From positions 62,001 to 126,000 of the forward strand of contig JAWPHD010001210.1 of assembly GCA_037043455.1 (NCBI GenBank): a stretch of DNA of 64,000 nucleotides, in the 5' to 3' direction. The DNA is from Cyrtodaria siliqua (taxonomy: Eukaryota > Mollusca > Bivalvia > Adapedonta > Hiatellidae). Positions 18,706 through 30,586 of the stretch are shown here, piece by piece (position 1 is the first letter of the stretch; every line of letters begins with the position of its first letter). The notes beneath the pieces were generated by a model that did not search any database, was not told the origin of the DNA, and saw only the letters and a list, made by a program, of their open reading frames with translations. Made by a program: the position numbers and the translations under genes.

Positions 18706-19470
18706 CGTTCAAGTGTAAATAACAAACCACCGATGATAAACAAGCAGATGCAAAAGTCGAACAGAATGTCGAGTTTCACAAAACGCAGACATCGAAAAGA
18801 AATATAGAACAATAACAATTATTTAAAAATAAGACTGGACACATCTCAAGGAGGCCGCGAACCTCTTGAAACTCTTGCTCTAAGGGCATCTAAATTAAAC
18901 GAAACAGTCCTCCGTCAGCATGTCTTAAGTTATATTAACTTTATGAAGCGATAATTACATACATATCAATAGACAACATTTTTAAACCCATTTTATAACA
19001 TGTGCACGTTTTATATAAATCTGATGTTTATTTCGATGATTATATGTGTGTTTAAATAGATACCTATATTTTCTAGATTTTTTCCATCCACTATAATTGA
19101 AATATCTCATTGTGAAGGCAGAAAGTTAAAACTTTTGAAAATGCAGCTCACACGGCTGATGTTTTGCAATATGTAAATTAGCTGACTACTTATTAAATTT
19201 ACAATTTAAATTTAAGTAGATTTTGCAATGAATGTGCATATAGCTAGTATATTTAAAACTACACAAAAGTATGCTGACTATTTATTCACAGTATATGGTT
19301 ATTTAAATATATTTAAATTGACTTAAAGTCAATAAATGATTTTGCAAATTTGTATTTTAAGTATATTACTTCTTTAAAACATTTATAAAATAAACAGCCG
19401 ATATCAAATATCGCGTTGGTCTGTAAAATAAGGTACCTTATTCGGATGTTTCTAATTTTTATCGTTTTAG
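18706..19470. other. no recognised exon upstream of the IFI44-like exon
   Basis: I looked here for the P-loop exon (GxxxxGKS) and other GTPase exons expected upstream of 19471 and saw none. A slightly GC-richer patch at 18840-18900 has no open protein-like frame. The rest is AT-rich. Confidence 0.4.
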
Positions 19471-19742
19471 GCATTCCTCTGGTTGTCATGTTAACCAAGA
19501 TCGACAAAGTCTGCGACGAAGTTAAGGCTGATCTGTCAAACGCTTCCAAGAGTACTTTCCTGAAGGAGACAGTCGACAAGGTCAATAGCCTCTTCGGCGT
19601 TACGAGAAGCGCTATATGTCTACAGAACTACGAGAACGAGCACGAGCTTTCGGATGACATCGATATTCTAGCGCTTTTGGCACTGAGGCAGATGCTACTG
19701 GCATGTAAAGATTATCTGGATGATGCTTCTTCCACGTGTTAA
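19471..19742 (+). CDS. IFI44/IFI44L-like GTPase, terminal coding exon
   Basis: A splice acceptor (pyrimidine-rich tract ending ATCGTTTTAG at 19461-19470) leads into an open frame starting with two bases of a split Gly codon, then IPLVVMLTKIDKVCDEV, LSNASKSTFLKETVDKVNSL, LFGVTRSAICLQNYENEHE and LSDDIDILALLALRQMLL, ending TAA 19740-19742. VMLTKID is the T-K-x-D guanine-specificity motif (G4), and QNYENE..LSDDID..AL.ALRQML matches the C-terminal end of IFI44-like proteins, GTPases expanded in bivalves and linked to antiviral or stress responses. Many codons end in G or C, unlike the AT-rich surroundings, which supports a genuine host exon. Upstream exons are not visible within 2.5 kb, so it is either the end of a gene with long introns or an orphan exon. 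Confidence 0.85.
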
Positions 19743-21270
19743 AAGTAATTCAAGCCAAAGGCACAAAGTGAATCCGATATCACATATCACATATTAGTCT
19801 ACATTTATCCTAATTATTTTGATCTAATGCCATTTTTTCCATTTTATTTCCATTTCTGACAAATATCAGTTCTTTTATTGGCCATAACAACGCGTGATTG
19901 ACCTCCGATCTATCATACGATATACACACATCATGGAATGATCTGATTTTTCATCTTAATTTATAATTAACAAACCTCATTTTCTGATGATATTGATACG
20001 TCACCATTGCAAAATTATGAAGCCAATAGGAAAATACCAAACAAGTTAAGTGTGTGTGTGTGTGCGTGCGTGCGTGTGTTTGTGTGTGGTTTAGGTGCCC
20101 GTTGCGGCAGAGTGCGAATGTTGCGCGTGTGCGGTGATTATATATGGAGAACTCAATGTTAAGTCATCCGAATGGCTGTTGGGAATTACTTAACATGATT
20201 ACAATCTGGTCTTCGAATGCAGGTAATTATTAAATTAGATTGTGTTTAAATATTTTAAATCCGGAGTTGGAAATAAACTTTTTGGAACATTTGTATTATT
20301 GTCTTAGTTACCTAAGTTGTTTGTAAATATATAAAGTGACAGAGTAAACTCATGACATGCATATTCTGGAATACGTGGAAGTCTATTATATTAATTGTAA
20401 TCAGAATTTAGCTTAGACAGCTCAAATTATCTACCGATTCCTAAAGGATAGGCACATACGAACAGAGAAATTATTTATATCTGTCTATTATCTACTGTCT
20501 GTATATCTGCCTGTTTGCCTGTCTGCCTGCCTGCCTGCCTGTCTGGTCTGTCTGTCTGTCATACACGTCGAAAATGATGCAGAAAGGTTATACCGACACT
20601 ACAGACGCTATGTGGAGAAAATAAGCCATAAGAAAGTCAAGCAGTCAATTTTCATGATATATTCTTTCATGGGGCCAAGGATCTTGAAATGGAAAATAGA
20701 TAAAAGGACCAATTGTAATTTATATAAAATATCCAAAATCCAAGACTATAAGGGTTGGGGTTAATTCTGCCTAATTTATCCATAGCATTTGGACACAAAG
20801 TGCCTGACATGAACACGCAGTGCACTGGTTGTCATTTAACAAGTTATACTTGCAGCCATAGTAAATTGTGGTCCAACTCGTAGACTTTTTTTAGGATTTA
20901 GTAAATATGACGTGCATCAAACATTTATATCCGACTGTTTTAGAATACGAAACTAGGTTAGTGTTGATTTAAAGAGGCTGGTGGCCATGTTTGACTACAT
21001 TTACTGTTCGACATTTATACTACTTACATTACAACAGTTTTGTTCGTACTTCCTTTGTCAAGAATATCAATGGATCTTTTTTGTACACAGATGTTTTATT
21101 GATAGGTGAAAATGTATTTCATTTGATTGGTAAACTGTGCATGATTTGAAATTAAGCTTTAGAGAACGAAACATTGATTACTTATATAATACTTGAACGG
21201 ACGTACTCTTAATTGCTTATCAACATGTCACTATAAAATAATACATACTCGTATAGGAGTTTGGGCCCTA
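19743..21270. other. non-coding; two simple repeats
   Basis: Contains a (TG)n tract at 20049-20088 and a CTGTCTGCCTG-type run at 20478-20560. A fairly GC-rich patch at 20095-20140 has no supported frame. No gene recognised. Confidence 0.5.
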
Positions 21271-21274
21271 AGCT

Positions 21275-21490
21275 ATGTTTGGTGCACCTTAGACTGGTTT
21301 AAACCCCCAGCGGCCTTGTGTGCCCCTGACCGTTCGAAAGCAGTAGCCCTATCCTCAACAAATTTATGTTTGTGATGTCATGTCTTGCCTTTTAAACATC
21401 TCTATAGTGTGTTTTTTTTTCTGTTGTTGTGTCTGTTGTTGACGGTTGTCCTTGAAAGCCACGTTTCCTGTTCGATTTTTACTTTTACCG
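21275..21490 (+). repeat. Penelope-like 3' tail fragment
   Basis: GGTGCACCTTAGACTGGTTT, AAACCCCCAGCGGCCTT, CCTGACCGTTCGAAAGC and TTTGTGATGTCATG follow in the same order as in the tails at 6.4 and 24.8 kb. 5' truncated and diverged. Confidence 0.75.
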
Positions 21491-23415
21491 TTGACAAAAT
21501 GCATTAAAGATGGTATCCCTTATGAAAGAACGGGAATAGAAATAAAATCTTGTTTCTTTCATTATATAGCATAAAGTGCATGGTAAGTAGAAAACCAAGT
21601 ACATATTTAAAGAAACAAATAGATTAGGTTTCCAGCCATAGGTTAAAGGACAATATATATATTACTAGTTTATCATAGGACCTGGAGTAACTTGCGATAT
21701 TTCGGTCGTTTACAGACATATATGTATTGAGGTTATATAATATCAAAATTGTCGTTATTTAAAAAAAATGACATATAAAATGCAGCATCTATTTTTATCA
21801 ATCAATTAATAAAATGGGGTTTTAACAACCTGATAATTCATGTAAGCTTATCTGGGGACAACAGCCCCATAGGGATACGAGAACAATTATGAACATTTCC
21901 TTCAGACATAGCTCAAATGCGCTCGTAAGCGCAAACCACTATCCACTGAGTGCCAAAAATGCCATACAGTTGGATTGTAATTAAAACTACAATATCGGAT
22001 GTTAAGTCTATTTGGAGTGAACCTAAAGCAAATGAGCGGTGGTTTTTGCTTGATTTGCTACTAAATTCAAGGTTGTAAAACATGGCCACAAACCCGTATA
22101 TAAGGCAGACTTTAATTTCTTTACCTGCGAACGAAGAAACAGCTACAAATATGTGCACGTATTCATCATGTTCATTGAAAACTATTTTGACCTGTGCAAT
22201 ATTCGAACCTATGAATTTCAAATTAACAATCCATAAGCTTTTCCATTGGCGTATGCTTTCAGTTTATCAATATGCATCGTAATTATCTTTATCAATATAT
22301 TGTTTGCATTGTGGACATTATCTTTCATTCATTTTTTGTTGATTCGATGTGTTTATAGATGCGTGGGTGAAGGCTACAAAGTTCCAAAAATACAGATTAC
22401 ACAGATGTTAATGCACTTACCACCATTTGAATGAGATATTATGACACTATACTGTTGTGTATTGTTGAAATAGCATTGAGAAATATCCAAAGTCCATTAT
22501 CAGACGAATATATGGTTAAAATCACAAGTATGTTATCGGATGGCTAAATATTCTAATGTTAATGCACACTGATTGTCAACCGGTGCCCCTGAATTCAAAT
22601 ACCACGTTGGTTAAAATCAGTGCAGTGTTGCTACATCAACAACGGATTAAACATGAGTTCCTGTTATTAGCATACGGGTCTACGGACATGTTACGAAGAA
22701 CGAGACTAAAATAAAAAAACGCCCGAAACACTTCTTTTATTTCCGTATGATATTCCTAAAATATGAATATAGTAGCTTTAAGAGGTAAATACAAATTACG
22801 GTCACCGTGATAGACAATAAAAAATGCAACGTATTGAATATGAAGTTGAAATATTCAAATACACACAGGTGATATCAGAGTATTTGTATGTTTTGTAAAA
22901 AAAAAAAATTAATATAGTAGGACGAACTGTAAAATTATTAAAATGTTAATTAGTTGTTGCTTAAATTATTTGCTTGTAATAACTGGAATTATATAAACTT
23001 ATTTTTTTATATAGTATTGATGTATTTATGTTTAAAATAATCATTCTATCGGACTTTTAAAAGACAATTATCAGGAATGCCTTTCATAATCTTTTTGTTC
23101 CCGAAGTGCAACGATCGGCCTTACATTCAAATCTGATAGAGGGAAATCTTTATGTTTCACAAACATTAGGTGATACGTGTAATTACGTTATCTAACAATA
23201 TAATTTGAAAATGGATGTTGCTAACCATAACTGAATGTTATTATTTATTTGCTATCCAATAATTAGCTAACAGCCTATATGTTCTTAATTGTTTTCTGTG
23301 TTTTACACGACACGTGTTCTTATGTCTGTTGTTTCGGTCTGGACATCTAGTGCTTTTATTATCTCATAACGCTGTGAAATTTCACATTTACATTCTATGT
23401 ACGAGTTATAAAAAT
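21491..23415. other. no recognised gene
   Basis: AT-rich. Overlapping opposite-strand frames at 21913-22221 (-) and 22082-22282 (+) have no recognisable domain and no splice context I trust. Confidence 0.35.
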
Positions 23416-23439
23416 TCAGGATACGTTCTTGATAAAATT

Positions 23440-24533
23440 GTCAATAAAGGTCAAGTTTCATCAATAAGCACTTATGACTTATCTACACTATATACAAACT
23501 TACCACATCAACTTATTAAAGACAAGCTAATTTCAAAAAACATTCGCTAGAGAAAAAACTACATTTTTTACATGTAATAATATTAAATCGTTTTTACTAA
23601 CGGCAGTTTAGACAATTATATTATGTGGACTTGTTATGAAGTTTGTAAAGCACTCATCTTCCTATTAGGTAATACTTTCGTCATGTGTGGAACCACCGTT
23701 TATAGACAAATTGTTCGTATCCCTATGGGTACGAATTGTTCACCACTTGTCGCAGATTTGTTTTTATTTTGCTATGAAAGAGATTTCATGTTGAGTCTTT
23801 TACCAGATACACAGGCAGATGCTATTGAAACCTTTAATGACACCTCTCGGTATCTGAAAGACATATTGGACATTGCCAACCCTTTCTTTCCAACTATGGT
23901 TAATAATATTTATCCTAAAGAACTTCAGGTTAACAAAGCTAATATATCTTATAATAACGCTTCTTTTCTTGATTTAGATCTCTCGACTGAAAATGGTGAC
24001 ATATGACAAGAGAGATGATTTTAATTTTGACATTGTTAATTATCCTCACTTGGATGGGGATGTTCCCCGAGCAACTTCTTATGGGGTGTATATGTCTCAA
24101 CTTATTCGTTTTTCAAGAGCTTGTACTCGAGTTGAGGACTTTAATATTCGTAATTGTTGTATAACTAAAAAGCTACTCAATCAGGGTTACCGTTAACATA
24201 AACTTGGTAAAACCTTTCAAAAATGTTATTATCGTAACCCTGATCTTCTTTCCAAATATAAAGTCATTTAAGGACTCTTCTGTAACAAGGACTATCACAA
24301 CCTGACTTCTATGTGATGTGATTTATAAACTTCGTAAGATTCTTGGTCATGATCACTTTCCTACTAAACTTGTTAAACTTGTTAAAAAGTTTATCAAAGG
24401 AGGATATGACACTATCATTTTGCAACGTACTGCATGCTTGGTGGTGGACCCTTTTACAGTTCGCTACTATGCTTTCCTCTTTAATTGTACAATGATCGTA
24501 CAGGCTGTGGACCCTATGATGACATCTACCTAA
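23440..24533 (+). pseudogene. Penelope-like copy B reverse transcriptase (partial)
   Basis: Frames: 23314-23550 (VNKGQVSSISTYDLSTLYTN), then after a deletion 23623-24006 (TVYRQIVRIPMGTNCSPLVA, LFLFCYERDFMLSLLPDTQA, ETFNDTSRYLKDILDIANPF), 23993-24196 (FNFDIVNYPHLDGDVPRATS, YGVYMSQLIRFSRACTRVED) and 24318-24533. Motif B (PMGTNCSPL), missing in copy A, is present, but the catalytic box reads YLKD (23851-23862): the first Asp of the DD pair is Lys, so this copy is catalytically dead independently of its three frame breaks. Confidence 0.85.
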
Positions 24534-25005
24534 AGCCCATTGATGACGGTGGCGTTTGATGTTTGTCTATGATATTTCTTGTCGTGCCATTAATGGTGTA
24601 TTTTCTTGTTGCTCTGGCTTCTGCCAAGTCATTGAGTACCTTTATTGTGGCTATTGTTTTTTTGTATTAATGTACACGAGCATATTTGTGTTTGACTTAT
24701 ATTGCCTATTGATGCTGCCTTGTTGGTTAGAGATTAGATCATGGCGGGGATTTCTTTATTTACACTGTCCTTTTTTAATGAGATGACAGTAGGGTAAATG
24801 TGAAGGTTGGTGCACCCTAGAACCGGTTTAAACCCCCTGTTCCAAGGCGATAGCCCTATTGTCAACCCTTTTGTGTTTGTGATGTCGTTTGCATTTATTA
24901 TTACTTTTGCCTTCTTATTTGTCTGTTTGCGTGTTTGTTTCTGTGTTTTGTGGTTGACTGTCCTCCTTGGATGCTACTTTCCCTATCTGTTTATATTTCT
25001 TTAAC
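24534..25005 (+). other. Penelope-like 3' UTR and tail (source of dispersed fragments)
   Basis: Follows the RT stop directly. The part up to 24730 is unique here, and copy A shares only the first ~60 bp. From TTGGTTAGAGATTAGATCAT on it matches the fragments at 6.38, 16.7, 21.3, 37.6, 44.96, 52.7 and 60.8 kb. Confidence 0.75.
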
Positions 25006-25224
25006 CTATATTAGAAAAAAATAAAAATATTCATAGCAATGGCAATTTAGAAAAGCAAAGTTTGAAATGGAGACACATGCTTAGATCTTTGGGGAGACTA
25101 ATAAGACAATAATTGCAACGTACCTAATACTGCATTTATACTTTCGTCTTAAGTTTCTGTATTTCTGTTATGCGCTCTCTCCTTCCTGTCGTTACCTGCT
25201 AACACATGTACGGAGTTATGCTTG

Positions 25225-27500
25225 CGAATCTGAATGTATACACATGTAGCAACGCTAAATGTAAAAACGTCTTTAAATGTAAAAACGTCTCTCAATGTAA
25301 ACACTTTTGTCGTTAAACGTAAAAAGGGTGTCTAAATGTAAATGAAAACGTCTTTAAATGTAAAAACGTGAGCGTCGCTAAATGTAATAAAAAAGGAACT
25401 AAATGTAAAAACATTTTGTTTTGTTGCTAAGTGTAAAAGCAAAAAGCGACATATGTAAAAATGTGTATAGAACAGTTATGTATGTGGTGGAAGATGTACA
25501 CATGCAAATACTTTAACATGTTTAACGCGGCACACGATGAAACGAATATGTTTTATGTACACGATGATTCACACAGGATAATTATATTTCGGTCAGAACA
25601 GATTTGTGGTTTCGTTATTGATGTAGTTGGGTCTCAATACGACAATTATTGTGTGGTTAAATCGGTTTTGTGTTGTTAACCGTTATAATTGAAACTCTAG
25701 GCTTAATATATTTCCCAGTGATACAATGTAATAATATGTTATACCCCCATAACTATATAATGTATGAGATTGAGAATAAAATTATATACAAATGTTACGT
25801 AATTATTGTGTTGGAATATGTCGCAAATCATTCATTCATTCGTTCGTTAGTTCATTGACTGGTATAAGTTTGATGGCCATTGGCGTTCACTAGTGACATG
25901 ACTAACTTGAGATACACAACAATGTGACATATATGGCGTGACTTGGATAGAGTGTGTAACAAGTGTAAAAAATAGAAATAGTAGTAGTAGCAGCAGCAGT
26001 GGCAGTAGTATTAGTAGTAGCAAAAGCAACGGCGGTAGTACATTGTAGTAGTAGGTAGTAATAGTAGTAGAAGTACTAGTAGTAGGTTGCCATTAGCTTT
26101 TTATTGGCCATATGTAACAACGCTAAATCTAACAAGAAAAGTATAACGCATGCGTTATATTTAGACGGTTTTTAATAATGGGTTAGTTTGTGGAGGCTTT
26201 GTTCAAGTCACATACCTGTAGTCGTCGATACGGAGATGACAGGAAGGTAAAGTGAAGAATTAAAAGATACTGTATGAATACAGATAAGTTTTTATTTGGT
26301 CTTAGGTATACATTATTATACATGTTAAAGGGAACATATTCAAGTATTTTCAATTAAACGATTTACACCTGAGCTATTACAAAGGGAACTTCAGTGACCA
26401 TGCTACAATATAATATAAAAGTCATATACTACTCAACATTTTGCTAAGGATCACTTTTTTGCCGTATAATGTTTCTTTCTATTTTACATGAACTTATTTA
26501 GGGCAGTGAATGGTCATGTGATCTCATGACTTGATTTGTTGTAGTATCAATGAAATTAATATTGTTATTGTGAATTAATTTCTAATACAATGATATGGAA
26601 GAATAAAAGTGATCATTAGCACATTTTAGGTAGCATATTTACTTACATTTTGCAATTGATTATCATATGGGCCCCATCTATGTTCACGACTTAGTTGTAA
26701 TTAGACTCAAAACCGCTTCGGAGTTGCCGGTAAGGCAATCAACTTTGCATTTTAAATGCATCGCAAGTGATCTTATAGACAATATTTAATTTCTTTTCTT
26801 CTTTACTTCAATATAATACTCAAATATAAATGGGTGCAGAAACGTCTAGGGTAAAACATAAAATAGATGCTGAAATTGTTTGATGCAGGAACGTCTATGT
26901 GCCGATTCGTCTAGGTGTCGAAATGGTTTGGTGCCGAAACGTCCTGAATCGATCTTGATCACACAGACGCAAAAACTTGAACATTGTTTGCATTTATTAA
27001 TAAGCATGTTTCATGTACTGATCATTGGGACCCTGCTTTAATTAGACTAATACACTATATACACAAAAGTTTTCGTGTAGAAAACGTCGCTAAATCTAAA
27101 AACGTTCCCATATGAATTGAATTGAATTGGATTTTATAGTCGCACCAACAGCTAAGGTCATATGGCGACCTCAAAAAATGTACAATGTTGTAAGCACACA
27201 AAATGACATGTGAAACTATACGATCAAAATCTGGTTGTAAACTTTTGTTTCTTATGTTTTTATTAAAAATGTCACATTTTTACATATTTCGCTTTTTCCT
27301 TTTACACTGAGCAAAAAAAAAATGTTTATACAGTTACCTCTTTTTTATTGCAATTAGAGACGCTCAGGTTTTTACATTTAAAGACGTTTGCATTTACATT
27401 TAGCCACCTTTTTTACATTTAGCGACAAACGTTTTTACATTTAGCAACGTTTTTACATTTACCGACGTTTTTACATTTAAAGTTGCTACATACGCATGCA
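25225..27500. mobile_element. inverted-arm element with TAAATGTAAAAACGT motif arrays
   Basis: The left arm (25233-25460) starts ATGTAGCAACGC and holds about ten degenerate copies of TAAATGTAAAAACGTC. The right arm (27285-27496) carries the same motif in reverse complement (ACGTTTTTACATTTA) and ends GTTGCTACAT, an inverted match to the left terminus. Interior copies with CTAAATCTAA variants sit at 26120 and 27085. The interior also holds a GTA-type microsatellite and a short GTGCCGAAACGTC-like repeat (26885-26945). Probably a non-autonomous foldback-type DNA transposon of ~2.27 kb; no transposase and no clear target duplication. Confidence 0.65.
25975..26088. repeat. imperfect (GTA/GCA)n trinucleotide microsatellite
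   Basis: AGTAGTAGTAGCAGCAGCAG and variants through AGTACTAGTAGTAGG. The minus-strand Leu-rich frame across it (25847-26029) is a translation of the repeat. Confidence 0.85.
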
Positions 27501-28922
27501 AAAAGGATGGTTAGATGGGTGGATTGACAATGTGCGATTGAAATGCGTTAACAGCAAGACTGACTTGAACGCTCATCCAAAATAGATTTAATAGTTCAAC
27601 ACATGCTATGTAAGTGAAATATGCGTATTTTATATGTTAAGATTGTATACATCTTACAAGACCCGTTCCGGAGCTCTAAGTAACGGAGGATTCCGGGAAG
27701 ATAGATACTTATGAAGATAAATGTGAGACAATTTATCAACGAAGGTAAATATGCATATCATAGTTATCTCCCATGATGTTAAAACAAGATAACAATACAA
27801 AGAACAAGATAAAACATGTTTTAAAGTAATGTTTTAGGTTTCAAGTGTTTAAACCGTCAAACATAAGATAATAACCTTGCCATTATAATAAAATAATGAA
27901 CCAAAGTTTAAATTTATAAAATTGCCTCCCTTTACATTGAAATAAGAACGAACCTATATTTAAAAATGTTGCTTTTTTCAGATATTGTGTGATTTTATCA
28001 GTATATACAGTGCAGCAGCAGCTAACGCTTTTCACGCGCACACACCGCCTAACTCACTTTTGCATTTCAAGTGTTTTAACACGAAGTAGTCCCAATTTGC
28101 ACTCACGTGCAGTTACGCGGAAATTGCAGTTGTCTTTTAAAAAATGTTAGCTTAAGCCAATTTTGAATGCAAAAACAACACAGACACTGAATAAAGTAAG
28201 TTTATACGTTAAACATCCCCATAGCATTCGTTTTGACTACTACTGGCATATTTTGCATAGCCTTAATCACTGTTCAAATGTGAAGATCGGAAATTTTGAG
28301 TTTTTTGAAACTGCAAAATTGCCGATTTCTCAAAACGGTCACAAAAAATGTGTAGTCACCAATTTGGCTTAAACTAACAGGAATGATAGATCAGTACCTC
28401 TACTACCTTTCCTGAAAATTTCGGCAAAATTCATGACTACATATTTTTTGAGACCATTTTGAAAGATGGTCACCCTTTTTTGTCACTCAAAACACACATT
28501 ATTCAAAATGGCGGCTACAAGCTAAATAAGCAAAACTGAAAATGTAAAACATGAATATTTTCTACTCTCGGACATAGTTATTTCCTGTCCCGGATAAAAT
28601 GTCGGTAAGTCAACCTTTAAACACTTTTTCTGCCTTTCCTTTAGCATGTTTACGATAAAAATCAGCAGCTCTAGACGCTTATTATACTGTACTGTAGGCC
28701 TAGTCGGCTGTAATTTGTTGTGTTGATTTACGGTTGAATGAACTGTGGATAATTGCAAGTGAATACTTCACAATTCCAGGATTTAATGAGCAAAAAGACA
28801 GACCTATTCATGTGTTAACTATTATTATGGTTTAGTGTAACAAATACTTGTAGAACATGTACAGCTACTAAAAATGCTACTCAAGCCCGAGTCAAGGTCA
28901 TGTCATGTGGACCACATGAGTC
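27501..28922. other. no supported gene
   Basis: AT-rich with dispersed-repeat flavour. 28.26-28.51 kb has TTTTGAGACCATTTTGAAAG and ATGGCGGC patches typical of old repeats. ATG followed by a good donor (ATGTCGGTAAGT at 28600) is noted but no partner exon is convincing. Confidence 0.3.
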
Positions 28923-28981
28923 ATGTCGCGTTCGCCTCGATTAGGGACACCGACAGACATAAACAAAACAAAGGATGAAAG
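28923..28981 (+). CDS. possible first coding exon of a small split gene
   Basis: ATG 28923 with an upstream in-frame stop, reading MSRSPRLGTPTDINKTKDE, followed by a strong donor (AAAG then GTATGT at 28982). The exon would leave two bases (AG). Joined to 29372 the frame ends quickly at a TGA, so either another exon lies between, the second exon is read differently, or the transcript is non-coding. Ordinary, polar, protein-like text; no family recognised. Confidence 0.3.
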
Positions 28982-29073
28982 GTATGTACATTACTCAGTA
29001 CTGTCTCCGTTAAAATTTAATAATAATATAGCACTGATGTATTATTTCTATGATGAGACTCTCCCAGTAGGGT

Positions 29074-29359
29074 CTATTTACTGGGAGGGTCTATGTTCAC
29101 TGAAAATTGTTCCCCAAAAATAGTTTGCTTTGTTCTCCAAAAAAAAATTCCATTTATTTTTATTATTATGTTCCCTTGGCCTTGTTCCCCAAAAATACTA
29201 CCAATAACGGACAATGTTCCGTTGTTCCCGAAAAATAAATGGCCTTGTTCCCAAACCCCCTCTATTACCGCAGAGCAGAAATGCACCGTTGCCACCTCCC
29301 CTTCACCCACCACACCCCAATTAACACATCTACTGTACATGTATAAAAACAACAATTGA
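29074..29359. other. low-complexity GTTCCC/GGGAAC repeat, intron-like
   Basis: Repeated TTGTTCCCCAAAAAT and AATGTTCC units generate long overlapping frames on both strands (29093-29359 plus, 29074-29355 minus). These are artefacts of a short internal repeat, not genes. Confidence 0.6.
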
Positions 29360-29371
29360 TTTTTCTTTCAG

Positions 29372-29444
29372 GGATCTTTGCAGATGTTGCCACCTGTCAA
29401 GTGGCATCTCCAAGTTCCAGCTCTGAGACTGAGCCTAGCCCTGG
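29372..29444 (+). CDS. possible internal exon of a small split gene
   Basis: A good acceptor (TTTTTCTTTCAG at 29360-29371) and donor (CTGG then GTAAGC at 29445). The best reading starts with two bases of a split codon and gives IFADVATCQVASPSSSSETE then PSP and a split Gly, which continues in frame across the 2.75-kb intron into 32194. Confidence 0.4.
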
Positions 29445-29669
29445 GTAAGCTAAAGCTATAAACTTTTAATATATTTGACCCCTGTGATATAGGTTAATTT
29501 AGCTAATGTATTGATATGGCAATATTTCGAGCCACCCCAGAGAGTGGAATTTAAAAAGTGTACCTAAGCTACTCGATCTATCTTACTAGCAAATGTTAAC
29601 ATTTCAAGCCACCCCATAGAGGGAAATTCGGGAATACATTTCTATGGTTCTTTAACGTGGTTTTTATAA

Positions 29670-30163
29670 GGCCATCAATAAAAATATGTTTGTTTGCCGT
29701 GCTCCGACCGACTCACCCGATTCGGCCGCGACTCAAAAAATGTTAATGACCTCGGGCCGAAAAAAAACTTTAAATAAAAAAAAAAAAAAATTTTTTTTAT
29801 TCAAATGATAATTTTATTAGCCAGAGTTGTTAAGCATCTAATCTGGATTGCAAAGGTTATCAAAAAGTTGCCTTAGTACAAAAATGGCATTTAATATATG
29901 CAAACAATATATATATAAAAAAAATATCTAAAAATAAAACTTTTTCCTACCTTAAATACACATGAATAAAATAATTATGTGCAAGTCCTTGTGTTTAGTT
30001 TTAATAACCTATGCCCTAATATCGTACTAGGGCCTTTACAGTGTTGTTGATTGGATAAGCTTTTGATGTAAAAAAAAAAAAAAAAAATAAATCCCTACCT
30101 ACCTACCCACCCTCAAAATTCTGGGTAGGAGCACAGCTAACAAACAATTTTTTATTGATGGCC
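29670..30163. mobile_element. MITE with ~40-bp inverted ends and TAA target duplication
   Basis: Left end GGCCATCAATAAAAATATGT, right end inverted (ATTTTTTATTGATGGCC); both continue through GTTTGTTxGCxGTGCTCC. Flanked by TAA on both sides (29667-29669 and 30164-30166). A 3-bp TWA duplication is characteristic of PIF/Harbinger elements, so it is probably a 494-bp non-autonomous member. Interior has poly(A)/(T) and a CCTACCTACC run. Confidence 0.75.
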
Positions 30164-30251
30164 TAAATGAAGATTTTAATAAGCTTGAGAAATATGATTT
30201 ATTTGAGTGGCAGAACCCGATTTGTACAGATTTTTTTATTATTCTCATTAA

Positions 30252-30586
30252 AGTAGCCATCCCGCCAACAAGTCAGATTTTATAAACATTATGTACACTG
30301 TTTCTAAACCTACTGATGACAAAGTATATATATAACTTACATATTTTGAGAATCCAAAATCTACATGTATACATTAACCAGCCGGACCAAACCCCAAAAC
30401 TGGAGTGTCGAATTAAGAGTTACCATCATTTTACAGATATTCAATCACGGGTATTTTAAGAACCTATTAATAAACCTATACTTTTAATCGGCACATATAT
30501 ATTGTTATATGACCTGAACACCTGGATAGAGTTTCGATAAACGGTTTTCTAGTGTAATTTTGTAGTTATTTGGCGGGATAGCTACT
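30252..30586. mobile_element. MITE-like element flanked by TTAA
   Basis: Inverted ends AGTAGCCATCCCGCCAA and TTGGCGGGATAGCTACT, each bordered by TTAA (30248-30251 and 30587-30590). TTAA duplication suggests a piggyBac-type origin. 335 bp, no coding capacity. Confidence 0.7.

Larger units (their letters stand above)
23416..25005 (+). mobile_element. Penelope-like retroelement, copy B, 5' truncated with 3' tail
   Basis: Homology with copy A begins at about 23416 (TTCAGGATACGTTCTTGATA) and continues through RT to 24533, then the 3' UTR to about 25005 (CTATCTGTTTATATTTCTTT). It shows that the ~290-bp tail found dispersed in the window is contiguous with the RT gene. Lacking everything before the RT middle, it fits the 5' truncation usual for these elements. 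Confidence 0.85.

Noticed and set aside
21913..22282. Opposite-strand frames of 102 and 66 codons
   Set aside because: Overlap each other, no domain text, no splice context, AT-rich codon use unlike the host exons.
25233..25460. Short-motif array considered as CRISPR or telomere-like repeat
   Set aside because: Units are degenerate, contiguous without unique spacers, and mirrored by an inverted array at 27.3-27.5 kb; a eukaryotic mobile element fits better.
29074..29359. Paired 88- and 93-codon frames on both strands
   Set aside because: Caused by an internal TTGTTCCCCAAAAA repeat.
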